Shown piece by piece: positions 49,330 to 60,114 of a DNA stretch of 64,000 nt (the stretch's first letter is position 1; the number at the start of each line of letters is the position of its first letter). Under the pieces are notes generated by a model. It saw only the letters and a program-made list of their open reading frames with translations. It had not been told where the DNA came from and did not search any database. This DNA comes from Doryteuthis pealeii (lineage: Eukaryota > Mollusca > Cephalopoda > Myopsida > Loliginidae), in NCBI GenBank assembly GCA_023376005.1, contig CM042150.1:73063578-73127577 (forward strand), read 5' to 3'. Made by a program: the position numbers and the translations under genes.

Positions 49330-49697
49330 GTATTATTGATTATTGGACTATTGTTCTCAATCCTTATTGTACAACATTTCAGTCAAGTGCCTTCTGGCTT
49401 TCTTCAGATATTTCCATGTTGGGTACTCAGTAGCTTCTTTTCAAACTTTCAGAGCCTTTTTTCAATTTCGGAACCTCTTGTCGTAAATCAAATCACAGAA
49501 CTTTGACCCAATCTTTTATTCAATCTACGGGGTAATCTGTTCTCATCCACTAACCATAGCTGGGGTACAGGTGGTTAAGCTTTGTTAATTATTATTCTAT
49601 GTTACTGTCGGCCCTTGACCAGGATTGAACCTAAGCCTAGAGATAACTGTCACTTAGAACGTCTTAACCAACACCTTTATCCACTGCTATGTTCCAT
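49330..49697 (-). mobile_element. family D SINE, right-arm copy
   Basis: Mirror of 24,600-24,979. The internal 'aaggctactgag' duplication seen in the left arm is partly scrambled here ('tcagagccttttttcaattt'). This is another sign of lower accuracy in this arm. Confidence 0.75.
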
Positions 49698-51985
49698 TAA
49701 GAAAATAAAAAAACTTTTTGTTTACAAAACAAAGCATTATCCAAAACAAACAAAAAAAAGGAAATGAATAACGAGCATATATGTAAATTATTTATTAGCT
49801 TTATTGTATTAAAAAAATATTCTGTTGATGCCATTTTCATTTGGTAACAAAAAAAAGAAAACCAGAAAATAGTTTCTTTTTTGGTAATGTGCGTTAACAC
49901 ATAACAGGTCAGGAATGTACTGGTCAAAATGTAGAATAACAAAAAAACAAAAATTCATAGAGTAAATATCTTTGAATAAGTTCGTGAAATTGATTTCATC
50001 ATATGTAACACATTTCCTCTCATGATTAAAATAAATTTCTTTACAAACTATTCTTCATAACAGGTCTAACGAATTCGTAATGAAAAAGCAACAGAAAATA
50101 TAATTTGAAAAAAGAATAAGTGAGAATCAATACCTCATCTTAAGAAATTGAAAAATAATATACTACTTATACAATTATCATGCAATTTGATGAAAAATAA
50201 GGATAACTATAATGGTTAGATCTGATGAATGCAGTTTTGAAGTCCCCTGTTCAACTCAGTAAGAAAAATTATTGTCTTCCAAAGAATCATCCAGCAGACA
50301 AAGAATTGTATTTGTGTTTTTACCAGAAAGTTTATTTCATTATTTCTAATCTATGTTATTTACTGACATCAGAGAATAATTATCGGAATTGTGATAAAAG
50401 CAACCAAAAGTAAGATGTGAGAAATACTTAGATCAAAATTATAAACTAACATTACTTCAATTTGGAATGTAAATAATCTTAATCCTTTGTCGCATTCAAA
50501 ATGTTTGCCATTCATGATGGCAAAGGGCTCAATGGATACCCCCCCCCCCAGTCATCTATTTTTAAAACATCCAAGTTTATCTCATTTAAATAGAATATTA
50601 TAAAGAAAGTGAAAGGGTTTTGTAATTTATTTCAAAATGATTTTTCTTGTTACTATTTAAATATATGCAAGCTGATGAAATAAGTCCATATCCTAAACAT
50701 AGTTTATTAGATTAATTTTTATCTAAATGTTCCCTCTTAAATGTTTTATTTATATGATTAATATTCATAAAGCAATTATAAGTGTTAAGCATAGGTTCAA
50801 CAAATTCCCTTTGGTGTTGCACTTTATCTCAATTGCTTTCTTCCTCCATCTCTATCATCAGCCCATGACTTCATATCAGGAAAATTATTCTAATTGTTTT
50901 ATGGTGTTTATTAATTTTTCTCTTTGTCAATTTATAATTTGAAAAATTCATGTGAACACAGATCCCACCCCCATCCTTTAATCGGGCGTCTTCAACTTCT
51001 TTGTCCACTTTTGACTCTTAAGCAAACATGCTACTTCCCCCTTACCCTGGATATAAAATTTTAAATATGTTTACCATCCATCATTTTGTTTAAAAATAAC
51101 CATAAAATTAGTGAAATTAGATTTCTTCAAAATCAAATAACCACCCTTAAAATGTAATCAACCCTCAGCTGCAAACACTTGCCATCTTGAGTGACTATCC
51201 ATGTGGCTGGTACTTGAGTTGTTCTAGCGCACCTATCAATATTTTCCTTCAGAAAAAAAATCCATTAAATTAAAAAGATCTATAGCAAAGATTTAAATTA
51301 CTGCATTACCAGAAGGATCTTTCAAAAATCAATTTTAATAAAAATTGCTATACAAAATAATATGATTTCTTTTTATCTTCTTTCTAAGCCAGATATCTTC
51401 TTTATTCTTTTTCTACAAACCAAAATGATAATGTATAAAGTAAATTCAGTTTTTATTCTTAGAAATTCTTTCATATTTTGGAGGAATATTTTCAGACTTT
51501 AAGTTTATCAAAGAATTATCACTTTTTTATTACATAAATTTTTACATAACCTCAAAAAATTACATACACTTTGATCTATTAAAATATTACATATCTGTCT
51601 GAAAAGATTTTAATACCGTGATTCTGTTTTGGATGGAATAAAGACTTACAATTAAGTTCCATATTTTCGTCATTTGAGAGCAAAAACTCTTTTTCATTCA
51701 GGAAAGAGAGAATAAAAAAAGAATAATCAAATCTTTAGAAAGTCTTCTTTTTTTAAATAAGAATTTGCACATTTTACTTAGTGAGTTGATGAATTTAATG
51801 CATATATGTGTGAGATAGTCAGCAAAGAAAAAAAAACAGAGGATTACACACTTCTTATGAAACTAGAGACAAATAAAAATGTATTTGCAATATTCTTCCA
51901 ACCCTTTTGTTGGTAAACATGCTTACGCACACACACACATAAAGCTACTCTGTTTATGTAGTCAGCTACTAAGTTAAGTTTAAGT

Positions 51986-52087
51986 TTGGATCAAAAGCTA
52001 GAGTATAGGGTTACCTGTGAGAATCAAACTTCTAATAATGGTCCTGCTAGCCTTACTTTCAAACATTTACACCACCAGAGTGATCAT
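51986..52087 (-). mobile_element. family C SINE, right-arm copy
   Basis: Mirror of 22,190-22,335. Confidence 0.65.
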
Positions 52088-52464
52088 ACTGTATGTATTA
52101 ACGTATGGGCATTTAATTATACTAGTATTTGTTATTCTGTATAATACATAACAGAAGTGGCAAACAATTGAGGCTAGCTCATAATAACATGTTGCACTTG
52201 CTGTCACTTAAATAATGAGACTTTCATGTTGCTAAGAGGTGCTGCATTGGTTCATCTATCCTGGGCGTGTCCACATGTTAGCTTCAGCCTCAGCTCTTAG
52301 TCTGCAATATGATCCTATTGTGGAATCTGTTGGATTAATATAATGACATATCAACCAATTGTGTACTCTAAAAAACAGCCCAGTCTGTGTCACCATTGCA
52401 TGATTAGCAAAGGAGAGTGTTGTATTAACTTGTTAAAATAAAATATCACCACTAGAAAACATGC

Positions 52465-52465
52465 N
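52465..52465. other. ambiguous base N at a probable contig or read boundary
   Basis: It is the only N seen in the window. Mirror homology to 21,804 stops here. The sequence after N does not match the reverse complement of the bases before 21,804. Confidence 0.85.
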
Positions 52466-52767
52466 CAACTTACTATGGATTCTCTTGTGAGAAAAATATC
52501 TAAAATAACCTTCTTGCATTATTATCAATCTGGTCTTCTTCTTTGAGATGAACAACATATAATTTATACCATTTACTGGTCATATTATCTATCCAAAATA
52601 TGAATTATAAATTTGGTCTACATTTTTCAACCTCAAAAAAAACAATGTGACATTTTTTAGATAGATTTTAAAATATAGAAAATTTATTCCATTTTGTTCT
52701 CACGGTGTGTGTTCATATGTGTGAGCAGACAGACAGATAGAGAAAGAAAGAGAGGGAGATTTTACTA

Positions 52768-53052
52768 CATATATGGTGGTGTAATGGTTATTGTTGTAGG
52801 TAATGGACTCAGTCAACATGAATTCAAATCTGGACGAGGCTGTTTGCATTTCACATAGAACTAATACTCTTGGGAAAGGTATGCATCCGTCTATTCTCCC
52901 TGCAGCTATGGATAAATAGTAGGGTAGAAAGGGCTCTTTAACCTTGGTTAAGCAACCAGTCTAGGAGAAGGAAAACTCTGAATTCAAACCTGTTAAACTC
53001 CTCTTAAGAAATTGACCTTGTGTCACATTCTACTCATGTGGAGGGACTGATA
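52768..53052 (+). mobile_element. tRNA-derived SINE, family B, near full length
   Basis: The head shows 'atatggtggtgtaatggtta' (A-box-like) and 'gaattcaaatctggacgagg' (B-box-like). The body has 'gggaaaggtatgcatccg', 'ggctctttaaccttggtta' and 'gaattcaaacctgttaaac', and the tail is 'gaccttgtgtcacattct'. It is the best reference copy of family B. It ends at a short (TA)n tract (about 53,051-53,074) that joins it to an inverted family A fragment. Confidence 0.82.
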
Positions 53053-53079
53053 TATATATATATATATATATATACCAGT

Positions 53080-53232
53080 CTTGAGGTGGAGCGCCAACTA
53101 CCCATCAGCTCTTTACTTTACCGCACAGATCTCTGTGCTACTCATACGCTGAGTTGGTGAGGGCTGGTATCAAACTAGGAACCTTGTGGTTTCAAGCCGA
53201 ACACTTCTACCAACTGAGCTAACCCAGCCCTA
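53080..53232 (-). mobile_element. family A SINE, tail-truncated, with tRNA-like head
   Basis: The minus strand has the head 'gggctgggttagctcagttg' and a B-box-like 'ggttcctagtttgataccag'. It continues into 'agagatctgtgcggtaaagt' and stops at the (TA)n tract. It is diverged from the copy at 34,272. Confidence 0.8.
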
Positions 53233-53652
53233 TATATGATTTATAGCAGTCTACATGCAGATATTATATAACCTCAATTTTACTAATTTGACAAATATCT
53301 TTTTGTCCATCTCCCTTTTATCCCCAATTTAAAAACAACTACAAGTTGTTTAAACAAAATCTTTATCTTTAAACGACAATATAAATAAACATTTAGCTGA
53401 ATAATTCTAAGCCAAAGTCAAAGTTATTCCATGTTTTTTTCCTATGACTTTTTCCCCCATCATTGTAATTATGTGTTTACATTTATAGTACAAATAAGGA
53501 CTAACAGAGAATTAAACTCTCTGTGATGTTTATTAACTTATAGTCCTCACAAAAATCTTGATTAGTGTCTTGCATGTTTTTACTGCTGTAATAAAAAGTG
53601 GAATAGATAATTTTATGATCATTGAATTTAAAATCCCTCCTTTAGGGTAGAT

Positions 53653-53872
53653 ATAGAATCCACCTTGGAACCACAAGGTTCCAGGTTCAATATTGGCCCT
53701 TACCAACTCAGTGCAGGAGTAGTACAGTTTGGATCTGTGCTGTAAAGTGGAGAGCTGATGGTTGATGTCAGATGAAAAAATAATCTCCCTGGTCTCGCAC
53801 TAGTGAAAAGGAGATATACGTCATTGCTGTCCGGCTAATACCAACAATAGGTCACTCTGCCTTTTATAGCTA
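53653..53872 (+). mobile_element. family A SINE, head-truncated
   Basis: It begins within the tRNA-like head at the B box ('ggttccaggttcaatattgg') and runs through 'gagagctgatggttgatgt' and 'ctcgcactagtgaaaagg' to the tail. It lies 420 bases from an inverted family A copy. The two could pair in a transcript over the shared ~100-bp region. Confidence 0.78.
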
Positions 53873-54610
53873 TAATATTTAAAAATTAAATATTAATATT
53901 GTCTATTGGTTAATCATTGTAATATCATCAAAAAGATAAACATTATTTTTAGTTGCATTTATTCTATGAAACTTTAAAGATTAGAAAGCTCTTTTAAGCA
54001 AACATTTCCAATTAAAATATCATTTTATGTTTATATCAGGACAAATGATATAAACAACTTCTGAAATGTTTCTATAGGTTAAACAAACACTACAAACATT
54101 AATTTACTATCATACTTAGACAAATATTTAATCAATATACATTAAACATTTAGACTATTTGATTCAGGTGTATCACCTGTGAAATTACAAAGATACCTAC
54201 TAACTTATTGAAAAGTTTCAAAATATATAAATTTAAATTTGTATCATGCATTTTTAATGTGTCTAAACATTAACCAGTTTAGCAAAATCCATTTATAAAT
54301 AGATGTTAATAATGAAAATATTCCAACTCTCCTTAAAAAACATAAAAAGACTTCATTTGAAACATTATATAACAAATTATTTGTCTTACTAAATAATTTT
54401 TACATTTAGTTAAATGTTAATAATTAGATTTATAGGTAATTCCTCAAGACAAAGATGTAAAATGATTATGTAGGAAAAACCCCCCCAAAAAACAGATATG
54501 GTTAAATCAAGAAATACCACTCCTTTAAATCTTAACAAAACTTCATTATTAACTAAGGAATTGTGTCACTGTTTATTCTTAACCATCCCTTACTTGATGC
54601 AAATGGATAC
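53873..54610. other. AT-rich spacer
   Basis: Nothing recognised. Confidence 0.5.
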
Positions 54611-54622
54611 TTCAATAAATTA

Positions 54623-54625
54623 TGT

Positions 54626-54658
<33 letters not shown>

Positions 54659-54682
54659 TATATGTGTGTGTGTGTGTGTGTG
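54623..54682. repeat. (TA)n-(TG)n microsatellite
   Basis: An interrupted TA tract followed by about 10 TG units, ending 60 bases before the candidate exon. Confidence 0.92.
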
Positions 54683-54742
54683 GTAAAGAAAAGGCTTAAA
54701 AATCAGTCATTTTGTGGTTATAGAACTATTTTCTACCAACAG

Positions 54743-54915
54743 GTATCAGTGTATACATATGAGTATCATCCGACTGCTGACTTTATTGGAAATGGTAAAC
54801 AGAAAATTCATGAGGCATTATATACAATTTTTCTGGGAAATCCTGAAAGGTTTCGATTACAGTTCTTATCATCATCTGCTGTTTATGACAAGGTAGCCAG
54901 GTGGTCTCAATCTGG
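54743..54915 (+). CDS. candidate internal exon of an unidentified host gene
   Basis: An open frame crosses this segment with a less AT-biased, protein-like composition (VSVYTYEYHPTADFIGNGKQ, then KIHEALYTIFLGNPERFRLQ, then FLSSSAVYDKVARWSQSG). It is preceded by 'ttttctaccaacag', a plausible acceptor, and followed by 'gg|gtgggt', a plausible donor. That gives 173 nt, starting in phase 0 and ending two bases into a codon. The peptide has no low-complexity or repeat features, unlike every other frame in the window. I do not recognise the family. The surrounding frame continues 24 codons upstream into a TG microsatellite, which is not part of the exon. It could also be a fragment of an unknown transposon. 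Confidence 0.42.
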
Positions 54916-55234
54916 GTGGGTTTTTTTTTTTGTCCCTTCAATAAATTTTTATTATTCCTAGGGATTGGACACCTTGCCTCACTGACCCATTGAATTTTTT
55001 TTAGTTTTTTTAATTACTTTTTTTTTTTTAACTGGTCATTTTCAGTAAACAGTTTCCATGTTTCCCCAGGTGCTTCCCTTACCAAAACCTCATAAATTTT
55101 AATCTTTTTGACATAGCATTCCCCAAGTCACACCCTACTACCATGCAATATACATACACACTACATATATATATATATACCCAATCACACACACCCGAAG
55201 TACATAACAGAATCCACACAAAATTCATTTAATA

Positions 55235-55935
55235 GTATTACTCTCAGATTGCCAAGATTTCAATTCATATCAAAAAGGAAATGCATATCTATCCCAATTC
55301 AAAATCAGACATTCATTATAAGATTTGGTAACGAAATAATTCTTATTTTTGGACCATGCAATTGCATGAAGAGATATCTGCATATACCAAGCAATATTAC
55401 TCCTAAGAATTAATGGACAGAATCAACATGACATAAATCCAACTTTACTTACATGTTTTAATCATTGGATTTAAATATGTACAATTACAGATACATGCAT
55501 GCATTCCACATATAGTTTGAATGAAGAATCATATATATACACACACAAATGCACATATACCCATACATATACATAAAAATTAAAAAAGCATAACCACACA
55601 CATACACATTTTTATATATGTACCTACAGACATCTACATAAAGACCATTATTTAATAGTTTTTATTCTAGTTTCCTAAGGTTTCTGACATATTAACAAGG
55701 ACAATAGTACATATCTATACTAATTCAAATTCAGACATTTCTAATAATAATTTGGTAACCATACTATTCTCTTATTAGGACAATGTAGTGATGTTACAAA
55801 AATATTGGTATAAACTAAACAACATCAATCGTAAGATCTTCCCACTCGAGTTAACATGACATAAATTCAACTTTACTTACATTCTGGTTTGATTATTAAG
55901 TGTAGACATGCACAATTACATATTCCTGTATGTCT
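55235..55935 (+). repeat. two diverged tandem copies of a ~430-bp unit
   Basis: Unit 1 (about 55,235-55,510) and unit 2 (about 55,665-55,935) share phrases in order: 'catatctatcccaattcaaa' against 'catatctatactaattcaaa', 'atttggtaac' in both, 'aacatgacataaatccaact' against 'aacatgacataaattcaact', 'ttacttacat', and 'gtacaattacag' against 'gcacaattacat'. CA/TA-rich low-complexity sequence separates them. There is no coding frame, and the class is unknown. Confidence 0.72.
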
Positions 55936-56263
55936 ACTAAATATCCTTATATGGGGAGGGGGAGTTATTTTTCATAAGGGGCTTTAATATATTTTGAAAC
56001 TGCTTTGTGGCGGCATATTGCAACAATTTCGTTTCTCTGATTCAGCAGTTTGTCTCATTCTCTATACTTTATGATTTGAATTTTCTCCCCCAGGCACAAA
56101 TTGCATCTGCTATCCAATTGTTGCTGTTTTGTGGATCTTTTTAGAATCCTCCATTCAATCTGCAGGTTAATCAAAAAAGTCTCGAGAGAGCTTTGGTTTC
56201 TCAGAGATTATTTGGAAAATGAGTGTCTGTGGTTGTAGAACTTCTGTTTCCAATTCCCCACTA

Positions 56264-56266
56264 AAT

Positions 56267-56298
<32 letters not shown>

Positions 56299-56305
56299 AT
56301 ATATA
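56264..56305. repeat. interrupted (TA)n microsatellite
   Basis: TA units with one phase break. Confidence 0.9.
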
Positions 56306-56647
56306 GACAAAACATGACCTGTTGGGTCACCCATTAGGCTCTCACTAGATGATTAGGATTAGGGAAAAGAGTAGGGTCTGTCAAAATATTATCTGCTTTT
56401 CATTTTAAAAATTTTTTAACCGATTATTTAAGGTCAAATTTTTGTCTAAGTCGAAAAGTAGTAACATAATGGTCATCAGTAAAAAAAGCAAAATAATATT
56501 ACACATGTAATTTATTTTTGATACATTTAAAACGATTTTTTTCGGTCAATTTCGATCAAGATGCCTGCCAAGACGCTACTTAAAATCCGTTTTTACAAAA
56601 TAAATTGTAACTTTTGCGATTGAAAAAATTCACACTGGATTGTCCAA
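56306..56647. other. repeat-like sequence upstream of a SINE
   Basis: It contains 'gacctgttgggtcacccatt' and 'gatgattaggattaggg', then an AT-rich section with 'ttttttcggtcaatttcgat'. The phrasing suggests an old interspersed repeat interrupted by the family D SINE that follows. No second copy was found, so this is low confidence. Confidence 0.3.
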
Positions 56648-56998
56648 TTGGACACATAGTCTAGTTGATAAAGAAGTTAGGTTAAGAACAGTTCTAAGTG
56701 ACAGTTATCTCTAGATTGCAGGTTCAATCCTGGTCAGGGGCTGCAGTAACATAGAATAATAATTAAGACAGCTTAACACAGTTTAACACCTGTACCCCAG
56801 ATATGGTTAGTGGAATGAGAACAGGATATGAACTGAATAAAGGGTTAGGTTCAAAGTTCCATGATGGCTCCCGATTACAAAAAAGTTCCAATTCCGACAA
56901 GAAATACTTGATGAAGGCCGGAGGGCACATCGGCTGAAACATTGTACAAATAATAATGAAAATGAGGACAATAGTCTGAATAATACAAATAATACTCC
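56648..56998 (+). mobile_element. tRNA-derived SINE, family D
   Basis: The A-box-like 'tagtctagttgataaag' and B box 'ggttcaatcctggtc' are followed by the same body as at 24,600 ('acacctgtaccccagatatg'). The tail is 'ggccggagggcacatcggct', with an AAT-like end. It lacks the internal duplication of the other copy. No target-site duplication was clear by eye. Confidence 0.82.
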
Positions 56999-58735
56999 AA
57001 AAATTATTTTGTTAGTTTTTGTTTTCATTTTATTTTTCGATTTTTGGTACTTATTTACTACCCGAGCAGATTCTTTAAAAAAAATGTTTCATTTTTCTAT
57101 TCACACCTTTGGTCTTTTGTCTTTTATTTATGCAGAAAATAGTATCAATCACATATATACCACACCGATATTTTGCACCCCAAAACAGCGGGGGGGGGGG
57201 GTCAAAGTTAAGTGACCTGGAAAAAAATCAGAAAGTTTTGAAATAAAATAACTAATGCATTATAAAATTCATTCATTGCTAAATCAACACTGAAAATTTC
57301 ATTAAAATCGGATAATTCCCTGATTTTTGGTAAATTTTTTTCAAACGTTGAGGTCAGAATTGTATAAAAAAAAAAAACACGGATTTTTCAACGAATTGGG
57401 TATATCTAGTTTGACCTAATTAAATTGAAATGGATCATGGAATTTCATTATATGCTGGTGAGTTGTTAAAAGTGTCTCAGTTAATCACTCTCCTATCCCC
57501 CTTCAACTGGCATATAAAGAGGAAAAGAGTGATATGCAGAATGTAAAGACAGGGACAGTTCAGTTTTTGACTTAATTGCAAATTACGACTAATTAGAACC
57601 AATTAAAAGGAATTTTTTTCAAACATTATGTAATCCTAAAACTAAGGAATAATTTATAACTTTCATGTCATTATACTAACCAAGAAAAAAGCCTTTAGAC
57701 ATTAAAAGGTGATAATCTCAGCTTTAGTTATAATAATAGATATATATATATTCAATTGTTCTCAACTAGTTTTAGCCTTAGGACATTGTTAGGAGGAAGA
57801 TTTTTTTTTAAATTTTATATATCATGCTATAAGAGAAGTGATGAATTGCTTTTCTTATTATTCAAATTCTTTTATTCCATTAATCTAACATCTTTTAATG
57901 TTTTTTATTTATTCTAAAACAAAATTTGCTCTTTTGGTTGTTAACTTTTATACTATTTTAATTAATTTGTATTTTTCTAGCAATGATTTACTAAAATTTT
58001 ACAAAGAACAGCCAGAATTAGATTAAAGTAGTCAGTATAATTTCTAATTTCATTTATTCCATATAATTTTCTTGGGACTTGACTTTTTGTTTAATGACAT
58101 TGCTCATCATTTTCACTTGATATCATCTAACAAATAAGTTGAATTAAAGAATACGAAAAAAATTAACAAATGAAGAAAAAATATTTTAAAAAATTTGTTT
58201 AAACTTTAATTAGTAAATTTCAAATCTTTGAAATTCAATCTTTATAACTGCTTTTATTTTTATCATCATTAAATGAAGTATTGATAAGTATTGTTCATTT
58301 TTTACTTGTATTTCATCTTAATTTCAGTTGTTTTCTATCACACTAATCAGATAATCATTCTATGGCCAAAAAGATGCAAATTAGAAATCTGTTGGCTAGA
58401 GTAGGTAAAATGGTAGAGACACTTAGATGTAGACAGGTTTCAAGGTGAAAGGAAATAACAGTGTCTACAGCTTATTCTTTATTTCTTATTATCTGCACTG
58501 TTTACTAATACCTGTAGAATGATGGTCTAGTAGCTTCAAATAAAAAGCAAGTGAAATTAAGATAAAATAAATACTTGCCAAAAATTAATGTAAATGTTTA
58601 ATTCAATGATAGGATTTTAGCTGGAAAAAAAAGGTAAGCATATAAAATAATGAATTATGCTGACTAGTTTAAATAGAGTTTGGTGGTTCTTTACAAGGAT
58701 AATTTTTTTGATACATATAAAGAAGTATTTGTTTC
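56999..58735. other. AT-rich spacer with possible repeat remnants
   Basis: A G homopolymer of about a dozen bases lies at about 57,190, and the block 57,260-57,480 ('aacactgaaaatttcattaa', 'ggcatataaagaggaaaag') is repeat-like. Frames at 56,807-57,028 (-) and 57,009-57,215 (+) are SINE or AT-rich translations. Nothing else was recognised. Confidence 0.45.
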
Positions 58736-59460
58736 TACTTGCTCATTCAATCATGAATTATTAATCAACAATAAATAATATTCAATGTAAATTTGTTTAG
58801 TGAATGATTTGGTTTTAGATTCTATGTTTTTTGTGTCTTATTTTGATATATACTTAAGGGGTCATAAGAAGAAGAAGAAAAATTCAATCTAATTTCCTTT
58901 CATCCTACTTAACATCACTTCACATTGTCTATTTCCTTTAGGGAAAACTCTAATTTTCCACATTTTTTTTCTATTTCTTTCCTTATTCTCTTTTTTTTTA
59001 TATTTTAATTTTTCTTCATTTCATCTTGAATTATCTAACTAGAGGATATTTCCTCTTGATTTCATTTGTATAATATATGCTTTAAAACTCTTAACTTCCT
59101 GTAAAAAATTACTAAAATAAGAAGTATTTTAAGGATGAAGACAAAAAATAGTGGTTTGCTTAAAAATTGGTATAATGCATTATTGTCATTACAACTACTA
59201 CTACAACTATTACTTTACTTTAAAGTAATCAATATTTGAATAGTATTAATCCTGTGGTTTTATATACAGATAATTGTGCAGAGGATGAAGTACTGTGTCA
59301 TGTTGTACAGGAAGTAAAGAGTTTAATTTGATATTTTATGACTTTTTAAAATTTAATTGCTTTTATTATATTTTTTTCAAAATGTTTGAATATATTAAAG
59401 TTGAATTAATTTTGTATAATGGACAAATTTTGATCATTTCTTTTTCTTTTTTTTATTCAG

Positions 59461-59490
59461 ATGAAAAGAAGGATCACCAGGAGAGAATTG
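59461..59490 (+). other. candidate 30-nt microexon
   Basis: A strong acceptor-like context ('tttctttttctttttttta' then TTCAG) abuts 30 nt ending ..GAGAATTG, followed by the donor-like GTAATG. In phase 1 it encodes EKKDHQERI, a charged, stop-free peptide. Its length is a multiple of three, so inclusion would preserve frame. The 30 nt are unchanged between this copy and the left arm. It lies on the same strand as the candidate exon at 54,743, but the phase does not join directly to that exon's proposed end (it would give a stop), so another exon or a different donor would be needed. Short matches like this arise by chance in T-rich DNA. Confidence 0.25.
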
Positions 59491-59774
59491 GTAATGGCTG
59501 ATAAACAATTCAAAATGTTTTTTGTTTTTTTTATATTGACATTCTTAAAAGAGAATGTTTTGTTTTTTTTAATTTTTTTTATCTAGTATACATAGACACA
59601 CCAAGCTTACTGAAAAAAAGTGCGTGGAGAAAAAATTCACATTTGATCTATTCTTACTCTATATCATAAAAACATATTTTTTAAGATGTTACACTTCATA
59701 ATTTGCATAAAACATATTTATGTATGAAAAGTATTTTCGTTTTTAATCAACTGTATGTTTTTTAAGCTTATATA

Positions 59775-59985
59775 ATGCTCCAAATATTAATGATTCTTGC
59801 ACATTCAAACATCATCATTGATAATTAGGTGCCATCCAATTCCAGGCTTTATTTCAAAGCACAAGTCATCACCATTAAAACCTTTAAACCATTTTTTGTT
59901 TGTAAAGTCAGATATATTGTTTCATTTCCTTTTACATCCCTATACTGTGAGCAGCTTCTTCAGCAGCTCCAGTTTAGAATAATGC
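59775..59985 (-). repeat. family X repeat, third copy
   Basis: Same as 35,930-36,130. It gives a clean reading of 'ggtgccatccaattccaggc' and 'ctgtgagcagcttcttcagc'. The 61-codon forward frame over it is not a gene. Confidence 0.55.
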
Positions 59986-60075
59986 CTTAATAATTCCAGG
60001 ATCTCAATATTCACCATTATAACATTTGAAATAAATGCTACAACTAATTAATATCAATGATATGATATAATTTTA

Positions 60076-60077
<2 letters not shown>

Positions 60078-60111
<34 letters not shown>
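60078..60111. repeat. (TA)n microsatellite
   Basis: About 17 units. The left-arm counterpart at about 35,798-35,830 is interrupted. Confidence 0.92.

Positions 60112-60114
<3 letters not shown>

Larger units (their letters stand above)
37161..52464 (-). repeat. right arm of the inverted duplication (noisier copy)
   Basis: The reverse complement of 21,804-about 37,030. It carries frequent single-base insertions and deletions absent from both the left arm and the third copy. For example, the family A SINE head here reads 'ggctgttttagcttcagttgg', with a substitution and an extra T, and has about ten small differences over its length. A run of C's at about 50,540 replaces a short 'tgatatcc' context in the left arm. 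It ends at an N. Features inside are mirror images of left-arm features. Confidence 0.93.

Noticed and set aside
57185..57200. G run and nearby C runs (also at about 19,630 and 50,540) as G-quadruplex signals
   Set aside because: Single homopolymers, not the four-run pattern. The one in the right arm has no counterpart in the left arm and is probably a sequence error.
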